64,000 nt of DNA, from assembly GCA_964035575.1 (NCBI GenBank), contig OZ037928.1:744001-808000 (forward strand), given 5' to 3'. The notes below the pieces were generated by a model, which searched no databases, was not told where the DNA came from, and was given only the letters and a program-made list of their open reading frames with translations. Each line of letters begins with the position of its first letter. Within the stretch, counting starts at the first letter, position 1. Positions 11,341 through 21,712 of the stretch are shown here, in pieces. The DNA is from Rhynchopus sp. YZ270_cl-10. Its lineage: Eukaryota; Euglenozoa; Diplonemea; Diplonemida; Diplonemidae. The translations under genes and the position numbers were made by a program.

Positions 11341-11427
11341 GTAAAAATGTTGGGCCGTAAAAATGTTGGGACAGCTGGGCGAAAAATCCCCGTCCCAACA
11401 TTTTTACGGCCCAACATATTTACGTTA
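11341..11427. repeat. Hairpin MITE, TTGGGCCGTAAAAATG type, copy 1
   Basis: 'gttgggccgtaaaaatgttg' is followed about 25 nt later by its inverted form. A sister copy is at 12603-12694. The outer 'accgtaattgtaaaaatatt' at 11300 matches the inverted end near 12675-12695, so both belong to one family. Region 11430-12600 holds no supported gene; a 'tcgcgcgcttcgcgcgcgc' GC-rich hairpin is near 11583. Confidence 0.65.
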
Positions 11428-12533
11428 GGGATTTTTTACGTAGATTTTGTCAGGGAAGATTTGTCTTAGCTTTTTTTTTTTTACGATTACCAGGGTTTCC
11501 GCCAGGATTTGGGGTTTCAGAAATTGGGGTGTACCATGAAAATGACCCCCAAAAAAAATTTTTTTCTCCCCGAAAAAGCGGTCGTCGCGCGCTTCGCGCG
11601 CGCCTCCCTGGCAGACACAGGTAGAGAGGCGAAGCGTGCGGGGGTGCTCCAAAAAAAATTTTTGGGAAGGGTTGAAAGGGAAGAAGGGGAGGCGCGAGAT
11701 ACGCTCACTACCGGTTGGGGTGTCACTTCCACTGGGCTGCAGATATGTGGCGCATCTCTGCAGCACTGTAATCACTGTGTAGCGCCATGCAATGAAAAAA
11801 GCAAATACCATCACCCTCTCACAAGACTCCTTTACCTTGTGAAGCTTCCACCCCCGACCTCCAAACGAACCAGCTGTGAAGTTTAACATGGTTGCTATCA
11901 AAGCTGGTGCTAAAACCCAAAAAGTTGCCAAAGCTGCGGCAGAGCCGACTTGTCTTGGTCAAGAAGGAGACCCCTCCCACGGTTGACGAGGCGATACGGG
12001 TATCACTTTGGCTGGAGGAGGTGGAAGCGGAATGAAGGAGACAATGGGGAAAGGTAAGGAGTCTTGTGAGAGTGATGAGAGGGATCCCGTTGGGACATGT
12101 AGTAGAAAGTGAATGCATTCGTCGCTTGCACCGAAGCCTCCTTTAAAAAAGGGGCAATACACAGAAGTGTCAATGATAATATAGCAACATCAAATAGCCA
12201 GCAACACAGCGTACCGCAGGCGCACGGTACGCTACTTTTTTTTTTTTTCTTTTTTCCCTAGATTTTTCCCCCCTTTTCTTCCACTTCTTTTGACACAGCG
12301 AGCCAAACGCTCTGCACGGTGGGGTCACATGACCACGGGGGGTCATCTACAACCTCTTAAAACCCCATTTTTCTCGGGGTGTACTTTGGTACACCCCGAA
12401 TCCCTGTAAAAATCCAATTTTTTCCTGGAAAAATATTGGGGTGTACCAAAGTACACCCCGGTACACCTTGGCGGAAACTCTGATTACCTAGCGAGTAGGC
12501 GGGTTGAACGTCACTGGCACGTGTCAAAGTTTT

Positions 12534-12567
<34 letters not shown>

Positions 12568-12602
12568 GCTAAGGCAAATAGGCTCAAGCCAAAGTAGCCC
12601 AA

Positions 12603-12694
12603 AAAATGTTGGGCCGTAAAAATGTTGGGACGAGCGAGCCTTTTTTGGGCTGTCCCAACATTTTTACGGCCCAACATTTTTACAATTACGGTAT
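12603..12694. repeat. Hairpin MITE, TTGGGCCGTAAAAATG type, copy 2
   Basis: The same arms as 11341-11427 with a different 20-nt centre. It is followed by 'acaattacggtata', the inverted form of the 11300 outer end. A 28-30 nt A-run lies just upstream at about 12535-12566. Confidence 0.65.
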
Positions 12695-12783
12695 ATTGAT
12701 TTGGTGATGAATATTATTGATTGAATATTGAAAGTGTCAATAATATTGACTGAAAACTGTCAATATTTCAATAATATTGAAAG

Positions 12784-12898
12784 GAGGCACGGCACTTTTG
12801 TGGAATTTTGTGGAATTTTGTGGAATTTCAAAAACTCGACTTCTACTTTTTCCCCTTATAAAAAAATTCCACAAAATTCCACAAAAGTGCCGTGCCTC
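12784..12898. repeat. 115-bp MITE with GAGGCACGGCAC ends
   Basis: 'gaggcacggcacttttgtgg' and its inverted form close the element, and an inner 'aattttgtgg' is repeated in tandem. The same terminal 'gccgtgcctc' recurs alone at 14329. Following sequence to about 13350 is AT-rich with 'aaaaaatttttt' blocks related to those at 10780-11250. Confidence 0.7.
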
Positions 12899-13299
12899 TT
12901 TCAAGAAAAAAAAATTTTTTTTTTCGACATCACAAAATTTTTCCCACAGAAAAAAAAATTTTTTTTTTTGCACATGTCTGCACCAAAAATGCAAATAAAG
13001 CCAGAATTTTGATGTTTTGAGCATCTAGAATTTATTCCACGGCTATTTTGTGTATAAAATACCCACCCTGTACAGTTTGTATGGGCCAGCGCGTCAAAAA
13101 ATCGAAAAATCTCAAAAAAAAAAATTTTTTTTTCGGGAAAATTTCGACCACTGAGGTGGGTCTTTGGGCACCAAAAAATGCAAAAAAAATGCAAAAATCG
13201 GGTGTTTTGACCATCTGTGGTTACACAAAACACACTTCTGTGTACAAGCCTACACCAATACACTGGTAATACAAGGCGATTTTTGACCAAAAAAAAATA

Positions 13300-14400
13300 T
13301 TTTTTTTCGCCCAAAATCGGGCGTGGTACGTCATAAAATGGCCCAAAAAATCCAAGGAAAACCTTAGATTGGGCAAATTATGAAAAAAATTTTCAAGTCA
13401 AATTTTCAACCAAAATACGGTCATTTTGTTCACACAGTGATTCTACGTCATGCTAGCTTCCTGTGCAGAACTCCAGCAATTCACCAATGCCGGCATCTAT
13501 CTTTCCATTATCGCCATTGCACTTCGTGTGTTACCAACGTGCTCAAGAAATGGCGTGCTGTCACACTCCAACCAGAGTATCGAACCCGTACGTACATAAC
13601 GGAGATCCACGAGCCCACCCAAAGGCGGAGGGTCTAGCCGAAGGCGGACGAGCTAGCCCAATCCGGACGAGCGAGCCTCAATCTAGACGAGCGAGCCTCA
13701 TAAAGCACACCAGCTCCAATCTGACGGGGAACTTCGAGCCTCTAAGCCCACTGGCCACCGGAGGGTCCTAACGGCCCGACGAGGAGGCGCCCCATAGGGC
13801 GCTGGGGCCAAGGGACTTAAGTCGCCCTAACGCTTCGCTAAGTACCTGGAAAAATCCCTAAGGAAAAAAGTGGAAAAAAAGTGTCTCAAAATTGACATCT
13901 ATTTTTTGACCTTTTTGCTGGGTAGGTTTGGGTCGGTCCGACCTGACCCTACTGAGTCGGTTTAAGTCGGATTGGTAGCCTTGTCCCCTATCATCTCCCC
14001 TCTTCCCCCTTTTAATACAAGGGCAGTCTCGTGACTATGTAACCTACAAAACCACCATTTAAGCACCTCAGTATCATACCCCATCTAAGCACCCTCAACC
14101 CTCATCCACACAGATTCGCCTCCTTAAACCTGCAAACCTGCAAACCTTCTAACACCTCAGAGGGCAAGGCCCGCAAACCCTTATTCCAATGGAAGAATTT
14201 TTCAAAAATTCTCTATACTTCCTATGACTGGACCCAACTCCCCTCACTATTTTTCCCTAAAAAAACGCAAAAAAACGCCCAAAAAATTCTGCCAAAAATA
14301 TCAAAAATATCAAAAATGCGCATTTATGCCGTGCCTCCAAATATTGATCATATTATTGAATATTGACGTTGCAGTGCCTGCTTTTTCCTTGACGGGAGGC
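13300..14400. other. No gene seen
   Basis: Low-complexity and unique sequence. It contains a short cluster of 'acgagcgagcctca' repeats at about 13665-13700. No reading frame has recognisable content, and no RNA gene is visible. Confidence 0.5.
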
Positions 14401-14404
14401 CATA

Positions 14405-14636
14405 GCTGAGAATAAGACTTGGGGACCCGGGACCCGGTTATTCTCAGTGGGACTGGGCACAATATGTCGAAAACGCTGTGAAAACGCCTGAAAGCGGGTC
14501 AGGGACCCGGGCGCGGGAGGGTGGGGCATGGATGGAGGGGTATTCCCAGTCCCTAGGACTGGGACTGTACCCAGTGCCCAGTACCCGTCCTAGTTCTAGT
14601 CCTGGGACAGTACCCGGGACCCGGCTTATTCTCAGC
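14405..14636. repeat. 232-bp TIR mini-element (GCTGAGAATAAG)
   Basis: It starts GCTGAGAATAAG and ends CTTATTCTCAGC. Inside each end is a further 'gggacccgg' inverted block. It is GC-rich inside AT-rich surroundings, with no coding content. Confidence 0.65.
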
Positions 14637-14867
14637 TCCCTTCCAGCCACAGAGTGGAGAGGCAAAGGGTCAAACTTTTCTGCTGAAGCCATGTGCGCAA
14701 CATTTCAAAGATTGTGCCATAAATCGCACATTATCACAGCCAAACTATATCATGGATAGGGTAGAGCTGTGGGCTACCGCTCGTAATTCCTAAACACTTG
14801 TGTTTAGGTTTTTAAGGTTGCTGCCTTCCCAGTACCCTCCTGGTGCACCCACCCGAAAATGCACCAA

Positions 14868-15835
14868 ATGGGGTGTCCCGGGCACGGCGTAATTCAGGTG
14901 TAATGGGGTGTAATGGAGTGTAATGGAGGGAATTTAAACTTTTTGCTTTTTTTGCGTTTTCCCCCCGTTTTTTCAACACGAAAAGTCCAAAAAAGGTGAC
15001 AACAAAAATTTTTTTGGCGAGTGGAGCAAAAAAAAAATTTGCCTGGCTGACCATTGCCGAAGGAATTTTGCACTTTTGACCACCACAGATTACACGCTGT
15101 TTTACGATTTTTTCTATGCACTTATGCGTACAGTGCCACCGGTGTTAAATTTTTACTGGCGTGGCTACATAACCGATTCCCCATGTTTCTACCGTGTTTC
15201 TACACAGTACACAGTACACAGTACACAGTACACAGTACACAGTACACAGTACACAGTACACAGTACACAGTACACAGTACACAGTACACAGTACACAGTA
15301 CACAGTACACAGTACACAGTACACAGTACACAGTACACAGTACACAGTACACAGTACACAGTACACAGTACACAGTACACAGTACACAGTACACAGTACA
15401 CAGTACACAGTACACAGTACACAGTACACAGTACACAGTACACAGTACACAGTACACAGTACACAGTACACAGTACACAGTACACAGTACACAGTACACA
15501 GTACACAGTACACAGCACTGTACAAGGCAAAAATGACCAAAACAGCTGATGTTTTGGCCGAATGCCACCCTATCAGGAACAAATTTTTCTGGCCTCAATA
15601 CCCCCAAACTACACGATTTTCGGTTCCGGCAAATTTTTGGAGCACCAAATATCGCAAAAAAATTCAATTTTTTTGGTGTCGTCCGCACATCCCTTTAGTA
15701 AAGACCAAAACACCAAGGCGTTGTAATTCATGTGTAATGGGGTGAAAGTGGGTGTAATTCGGTGAAATGGGGTGAAATGGGGTGAAAGTGTGCGTAAGTG
15801 GGTGTTAGTGTGGTACCGCCGGGACACCCCACCAA
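14868..15835. mobile_element. TIR element (TGGGGTGTCCC ends) carrying a heptamer satellite
   Basis: The left end reads 'caccaaatggggtgtcccgg' and the right end 'ccgggacaccccaccaaag', the inverted form. Next to each end are short 'gtgtaatgg' or 'gtgaaatgg' tandem blocks. The interior contains the 315-bp array at 15201-15515 and no transposase frame. A 109-bp relative with the same ends is at 32848-32956. Confidence 0.6.
15201..15515. repeat. Heptamer microsatellite (TACACAG), 45 copies
   Basis: An uninterrupted 315-bp run of TACACAG, exactly 45 units by position. Because 7 is not a multiple of 3 and the unit has no stop, several frames are open through it, but the resulting HSTQYTV-type peptides are artefacts. 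Confidence 0.95.
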
Positions 15836-17144
15836 AGTGTAAGATTTTTTCGGCGTTGGAAAGATTGGGCCTCAAAAATGCGGATCACCAAATCAGATCT
15901 GTGAGAGATTTGTTTTTAATTCCTATTTTCGTGTCGCGAGTTTACGTGGGAAATGCTTTAGAAACGTGCGTTCCTTAAGTACCCTGTGGGCAAAACGGGC
16001 GTTTTTCACCAAAAACTGGGTTTTCCGCCTTTTTGGGTGGTTTTTTGGGCCCATACCCGGCTATATGGACTGGGAAACGCGATTCTGGGGTGCTAGAACC
16101 AGGTCAAGGCCGCACAGGGGTACTTCTGTGGGCAAAAACAACCCACAAAACCATGCACTGCGTTGTGTTCTGTGACCATTCAGGTGTTTTAGCTAGTGTA
16201 CGAGGCGTTGCTATCGATTTGGTTTCGTTCTCGCTCATCAACCACACGAGCAAAAAATATTTAGGATTCGCAAAACCAAATTTTGTCCGCGCCGCAGGCG
16301 CACGGTGCGCTACTTTTTTATGAGAGTTGTGAACATACATTTGAAAAATCCATCCATCCACACGTCTTTTTTTTTATGAGAGGATCAGTGAATAAATAGT
16401 TCCGCTTATGGGCCCAGGAGGCTTCCCCTGGTCAGGGGTGGGGTTTGCTGCTTGGAGAGGAGGTTGTTCTGGGTACAGAACGAGAAAAAAAGAGTAGTTG
16501 AAACGTGCTAAAACGCAGTCGAGCTCATGCAAAGGGTAGGAGGTGGGTGTTCCGTAAGAGAACGGAGGCGGTTCACAACCGCTCGACGAATCACGCGACC
16601 TCTTTATACCCCAGCCTTTTTAACAGCCAAAAAAACTCTATGATTTTGCACGTGTTACGTGGGACTCTAAGGGCAATCATGGCTCAGTTCGTAAACGCGC
16701 ACGTGCCATTCAATGCCATCGCGGGGGAGCGACTTGCCTTGTGGCATCAGATGGCTCCTTAGTGGGGGCTACGCGGACAGTGAGAGGAGGTGGGGAACAG
16801 CATTCTCTACCTGGCTTCTGAAGAAGGGTGTCTTCCCTTTTGTCATAGTTGGTGTCACACAAGTCGCCATATTTTTTGCATTTTTTGGTCCGAAGTTCAA
16901 TTACCAGTCCTGGAAATTGGGGCAATTTTTTTGTGCCTCAACTCGGGCATGTTTTTATGTGTGGTGCACGAGTTGTGTGAGGTTGGAAGATGCAGACCCA
17001 GTTTCCAAGGGGCGCAAGACCATTGTGTGAAGGAAAGTGTCAATATATTGATCAATATATTGATCAATATTTGCAAATATTGAATGGGAAATTTACACGG
17101 TAAAAGTGTCAATATATTGAAAATTTCCTACGTGATATTGATCA
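15836..17144. other. Gene-poor, relic sequence
   Basis: It holds unique AT-rich sequence and a repeat at about 16485-16590 ('gtgttccgtaagagaacgg') related to about 59205-59235 and 63087-63125. A coding-like scrap at 16710-16790 resembles the relic near 8880-8940. From 17040 there are tandem 'aatatattgatc' units. No intact gene is supported. Confidence 0.45.
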
Positions 17145-17990
17145 ATATATGGGTCCGTCCGGAAACCCTCCTGGTAAGATTCATCCTTTTGGGGGTTTTT
17201 TGAGGTTTTTCTGCTCAAAACACCCAAACAACCCAATTTTTTGATACCCACCATACACCTACCACCCCAGAGGGCATATTTTGGGCATTTATTTTTGTTT
17301 ATTTCCCCTCCCCCCCTTTTTACTTATATTTTTTTACGTATTTTTGGACATTTCATAAACGTGGCAATGACAGCAGTGAAGTTCACTTTTTTGTCGAGAA
17401 ACACGGTAAGAATGGGTGCGACGCACACTTGGTGTCGTTTCGAACCATCTCTCTGATGATTCTTGTTGTCAGGAGATCCTTACCGTAGGGGTCATTGTCG
17501 GTGCCCTGCGCGAGCTTCCCCACACAGAGGCCTTTGTTATCTCATTCCCTCGTACTCATACGTATCAGTGCACCCTTCTTTCCATCAATCTCTTTTCTTC
17601 TGTGTACTGCTACCCGAGCAACAGTCGTGTCATTTCAGCGTGTACTCTGACATGGAGGGAACCTGTATTTACTATGGAGTCTCCACATCCAAGGTGACCC
17701 GCAAAGCAAAAGTCCCTGGCATTGATCCAGTAGATTTGACAGAGGTCAATGAAACCTTGTCAAGGCGGCATGGCAGGATTAAGAGAAAGAGAGAAGAGAT
17801 CCAGAAGAACGACAATAAAAGGCTGAAAATCTGATTAAAAAGCGAAAATATAGCCTCAGACCCCCCCAAAAACCTATTTTCATATCAGAATATCACCTAG
17901 ATGCACTTTTTGTGGGGGACATCATCAAAAAAACCCAAAAATACCCAAAAGGATGAATCTTACCAGAGGGGTTTCCGGACGAGTCCATAT
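17145..17990. mobile_element. 846-bp TIR element that encloses a small spliced gene
   Basis: The left end (17145-17193) carries 'cgtccggaaaccctcctgg' and 'aagattcatccttttggg'. The right end (17941-17990) carries the inverted forms, about 50 bp at roughly 85-90 % similarity by eye. Flanks are rich in 'aatattga', so a target duplication cannot be called. The three-exon gene at 17367-17834 lies centrally. Confidence 0.65.
17367..17834 (+). CDS. Small three-exon protein encoded inside a TIR element
   Basis: Exons 17367-17405, 17473-17561 and 17639-17834 join across GT-AG introns of 67 and 77 bp (phases 0 and 2) into one 107-residue frame. Unspliced, each piece ends in a stop or shifts frame, so the model rests on two independent in-frame joins. 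The N-terminal half is hydrophobic and beta-rich (EILTVGVIVGALREL, TEAFVISFP). The C-terminal third is strongly basic (RRHGRIKRKREEIQKNDNKR), like a nuclear or DNA-binding tail. There is no transposase signature and I do not recognise the family. Position between inverted repeats suggests an element-encoded accessory protein or cargo; a captured host fragment is the alternative. Confidence 0.55.
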
Positions 17991-18128
17991 TGATATTGAA
18001 AAAAACGTGAAAAAAAATATTGAATATATTTATGAAGCCATGTTTTGAAAAAAAAAAAAAAAAAAAATGGCAAAGGTAAACGGAAAAAACCGAAATACCC
18101 GAAAAAGCCGAAATCTCCACACCCTCCT

Positions 18129-18778
18129 CTGTCTTTTTTCAATCCGTTTTGTTTTGCCCTGCAGCGCTTTGCCTCCAATCTTTTTAGAATTGACAACAAG
18201 TTGGTTTATCAAAAAAAAACGCATTTCCCGTCCTCTTCAAGATAGGTTGCCGTAAGGCAATCAGACTCGTTGAATGCGTCAGTGTAGTGCGCGTGCAGCC
18301 TAGGACATTTAGGAGCATCACAGACCTGCTATTGGCTCGCTCTTCCGCGTGCTAAAAAACGCACGCAGTCCCCTTAAGAAGTGGATTCCCTGTTTCAATT
18401 TGGTCCGAAGACCCGCATTGCCTAAAAGGACAACGGGCTCACCTATTTAAGGGTCGATATTGGCTCGCTCTTCCGCCGTGCTAAAAAAAAAAAAAAGATT
18501 GGGTATTTTGTTTGTGCGCTCGCCGGGAAAACAAAAAGGTGAAAAAATGTGTTAAACTGAAGTACGGTTGTTGTGGTTAATTGAGTACTCAAAGAAAACA
18601 AGCGAGCTTCTGTCTTTTTTCAATCCGTTTTGTTTTGCCCTGCAGCGCTTTGCCTCCAATCTTTTTAGAATTGACAACAAGTTGGTTTATCAAAAAAAAA
18701 CGCATTTCCCGTCCTCTTCAAGATAGGTTGCCGTAAGGCAATCAGACTCGTTGAATGCGTCAGTGTAGTGCGCGTGCA
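18129..18778. repeat. Tandem duplication of a 482-bp unit containing the 390-bp block
   Basis: One full unit at 18129-18610 is followed directly by the first 168 bp of a second unit (18611-18778). Inside unit one, 18223-18612 is the second copy of 6597-6986. On the minus strand the shared part keeps a short peptide-like frame (TDAFNESDCLTATYLEEDGK), hinting at origin from a gene. From 18780 to 19274 I see only an R5-type scrap (about 18943-19000). Confidence 0.75.
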
Positions 18779-19274
18779 AAGCAACTGTGCAGGCACAACA
18801 TTCTCCCATAGTTGCATTGCCATAGTGTGGGGGGAGAAGTGAGAAGCACGAGAATCGTCTTCGTGCATACACTACTACAAGATTTCCTAAAATATGTCAC
18901 AATCGCCGTGTCCCCGAAAAACAAAACATAGGAGATTGCTCGACTGACCCACGGTATGCCAGCCATCCGGATAAAAGCATAAATACACCGCTGGCCTACT
19001 ACAGTGTACAGAAAGAGAGAAAAAACAAACCAAACCAGGGACCCATGCTCCTCCGGAACTCCCACCTCGTGGAAATAATCTACAATACGCCCAGCACTCT
19101 GCTCTTCTGCAGGTATGCGAGAACGTTATTCGTACTGAAAACGCCCTGACCAGTGGTGTACAAAAAGGCCCCTCACCTAGCAGGAGCACGACACAGCCCA
19201 AGAAACAAACAGGTAATATACCCTTGAGTTGGAACAGCGTTGCCACCACCCTGTTAGCTTGCGGCAAGTTCTTC

Positions 19275-21428
19275 CTAAGTGTCATGTGGCCCGTCATCTC
19301 CCCCCATGTCATGGGAGACCACCATGTGGACACCCTCGCGTTCGGTGATGGGTGTGAGAAGCTCGTCCAGTGCAGAAGGCAAGGTCTTCCCCTCGGGCGG
19401 CTCGTACAGGCAGAGCCCACCCTCCGTGACAGCCTCCTCGCACAGCCGCCAGGCACGCCGTACTGTGTCCCCCATCACCGTCACAAAGCGTTGTGTGCGT
19501 GCCCCGACACTCCCGTAGTGCACCGTCCCGGTTACAAGCCCCGCCCCGCCAATTCCTGTGCTTAGCATACGTTGTGCAAAGCGGATCGCGTTCTCCATGT
19601 GAGCGGGCAGGGCACGCGAGAGGTTCCACCCTACACACACACAGTTGCCGAGCAGGGTTACCAGCATCCCTCCGCTCTGGTCTAACGTGACTAGTGTCGT
19701 TGACAGGGCGAAGCTCATGCTACGCAGGGGGGCCTGGTCGCCAAGCACCTCCAGGTCTACGACACTGATCGTGGCAGTGGTGTGGATGCTCGATACAGCA
19801 GCGCCTGTCGCTGTCCTGCCCACCGATACCAGAGACGAAGCAGTGTCCTTCAGCGACCCTTCCAAAGAGGATTTATATCGCTTGTCAAACAACAAAGGCC
19901 TGCCACGCCGTCCCGCCAACGACACCGGCCACACAGACTGCACAAAAGCACTCCCAGACACACCCTTCAGGTGCAGTGCCTCAGCCTCCCCAACAGCAGC
20001 AGACAACGTGCTGCACTCTGTGCACCACAGCTCGCATAGGACCGCCACGGCGCCAGGTGTGCATGTGCTCTCCAACCGTGCCGCAACGTTCACAGTATGT
20101 CCAAAATAGTCAGTCCTCCCAGTAACCGTATTCTGTTCAGTATCAACCCCCCCGCTGTTAACCCCAATCCGCACAGTGAGGCCACCCCAAAGGGAGCCCT
20201 GTTCAGCGCAGATTGGTGCGTCTTCGAGGAGTGAGGCGGGCCAGGCTGCGTCGCGAAGCCGTTCGTGTACACGCAGGGCGAAGTTCATCCCATCCAACGT
20301 TGTTTCGAAGGCGACCATGAAGGCGTCGCCGATGGTCTTCACCTCATACCCATTGAAGGCTTGTATCACGTCTCGGATCACTGCGTTGTGGATGCGGAGA
20401 CCGGCTCGCATCCCTTCTGGCGCACACTCCCAGATCGACGTCGACAGCCGGATGTCTGTGAACACTATCGTTGCCTTCCCCGTTGCCACCCCAGGTGGTT
20501 CAATCGCACCACTCTCCCCTGTTGCACCATGCTGCTCATCTTGCCTTTCTTCGGATCCCGCATTCTCCACCTCCTCAAACAAGGCTGCAGGCAGGTAGGG
20601 GCGGTACTGTCGGAGGTTCTCCTCCATCTGCTTCAGGGTTTCGAACATCAATGCCGGGAGGTCCGCCTCTCTTTGCGTGAGCATGCGGTCGACTGCATCA
20701 ACGTCGTACTTTGCAAGCAGACGCGTCACTCCCTCGACTGTTGCGATGGTCCGCTCCATGGCGGCCTGCTCTGCGAGCACTTGCCGCGCGAAGCCTCTGG
20801 TTGCCACAAAATCTACTACAAACACGAGGACTTCAGTCAAAAAAACTACCATAGAATGGTTCAACCCGGTAGCACACGGCGGCTTATCGCACGCATGCAG
20901 ATCTGTGTAGTACTGCCTACGCCCCGTCTCCCCATCAAGCTGCGAAAACCCAGGGATGTCCAGAACACCAAACCGTAGCCCCCCTTCCAACCCCATCAGC
21001 GCCAGCCAGCCAATCACCACACCCACAAACGCTGTTGTAAACTTCTCCTTGACACGCACCACCAACAGCATGTCCACTATAAGCACCAACAGTGGCCAGG
21101 TAACGTTGTTCTCTGTTCGTGCACCAACGTCTGCTACCATTATGGCCGCGCCTGAGATGTACAATACAGTGACCATGAGTGCGGGCGACAATATGCCGTT
21201 GCAGCACATCCAAACAAGCAGTGCACTGTTCGTGGTCCATATTGTACACAACGCCGTTGATACAGCGATGCGGCCATCCACCAACCGATTCATGAAGGAA
21301 GGGAGGACAAAGGAAGTTGCAGCAACGACGACCAGGCAGAAGAACATCATCAGCTTGCGTTGGATCTGCTCAGAGGCGTCGGCACGGCCGTTGCGTGACC
21401 AAGCACGATTCAAAAAGGCTTTTATCAT
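19275..21428 (-). CDS. Class III adenylate cyclase with six membrane segments and two cyclase-like domains
   Basis: The protein makes cAMP from ATP at a membrane. I choose the first ATG, 21428, giving 717 residues; the frame is open further upstream but without an ATG. Six hydrophobic segments lie at about 27-46, 56-80, 83-100, 111-125, 131-147 and 193-209. After a linker with LRQYRPYLP comes a cyclase domain (about 316-480). It has metal-binding Asp in FTDI (325) and GDAF (368), the NVAAR transition-state residues (447-451), and Lys364 plus Asp440, which favour ATP over GTP. A second region (about 575-680: LLGNCVCVGWNL, GSVGARTQRFVTVMGDTV) resembles a degenerate cyclase domain. The single exon contrasts with intron-bearing neighbours. 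Confidence 0.88.
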   Translation of the reverse strand: MIKAFLNRAWSRNGRADASEQIQRKLMMFFCLVVVAATSFVLPSFMNRLVDGRIAVSTALCTIWTTNSALLVWMCCNGILSPALMVTVLYISGAAIMVADVGARTENNVTWPLLVLIVDMLLVVRVKEKFTTAFVGVVIGWLALMGLEGGLRFGVLDIPGFSQLDGETGRRQYYTDLHACDKPPCATGLNHSMVVFLTEVLVFVVDFVATRGFARQVLAEQAAMERTIATVEGVTRLLAKYDVDAVDRMLTQREADLPALMFETLKQMEENLRQYRPYLPAALFEEVENAGSEERQDEQHGATGESGAIEPPGVATGKATIVFTDIRLSTSIWECAPEGMRAGLRIHNAVIRDVIQAFNGYEVKTIGDAFMVAFETTLDGMNFALRVHERLRDAAWPASLLEDAPICAEQGSLWGGLTVRIGVNSGGVDTEQNTVTGRTDYFGHTVNVAARLESTCTPGAVAVLCELWCTECSTLSAAVGEAEALHLKGVSGSAFVQSVWPVSLAGRRGRPLLFDKRYKSSLEGSLKDTASSLVSVGRTATGAAVSSIHTTATISVVDLEVLGDQAPLRSMSFALSTTLVTLDQSGGMLVTLLGNCVCVGWNLSRALPAHMENAIRFAQRMLSTGIGGAGLVTGTVHYGSVGARTQRFVTVMGDTVRRAWRLCEEAVTEGGLCLYEPPEGKTLPSALDELLTPITEREGVHMVVSHDMGGDDGPHDT

Positions 21429-21712
21429 TATGCTTGCTATCGTTTGGTTTCCCAAAATAAAATAAAATAAAATAGTTTGGTGCAGCCAAGTAGCCAGTCC
21501 CCGCCCCAAATAAGAAATATAAAAAGGGAAACAAAACTATGGTAGTGTGCTCTGCTCTGTGGAGGTGTGTTCGGAAATAGAGTCATCCCGAAGAGTGGCA
21601 GAGATGGGAGAAGGGGCCTCATCAAATATAAAAAAAAGATCATTCTTGTTTTCATGTCCCACACCGAGAATCTCGGCAATGCTGAAGCTGAAACCACCAG
21701 CACACCACGTCG

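Noticed and set aside
11880-12060. Plus-strand peptide-like pieces (MVAIKAGAKTQKV and VKKETPPTVDEAIRVSLWLEEVE)
   Set aside because: They are in different frames with no convincing splice between them; too little to call a gene.
15054-15745. Long open frames with HSTQYTV-type repeats on both strands
   Set aside because: They are produced by the stop-free 7-bp microsatellite and have no independent coding evidence.
21429-21509. Upstream extension of the adenylate cyclase reading frame
   Set aside because: The extension has no ATG; the first in-frame ATG is at 21428 and leaves the membrane segments intact.
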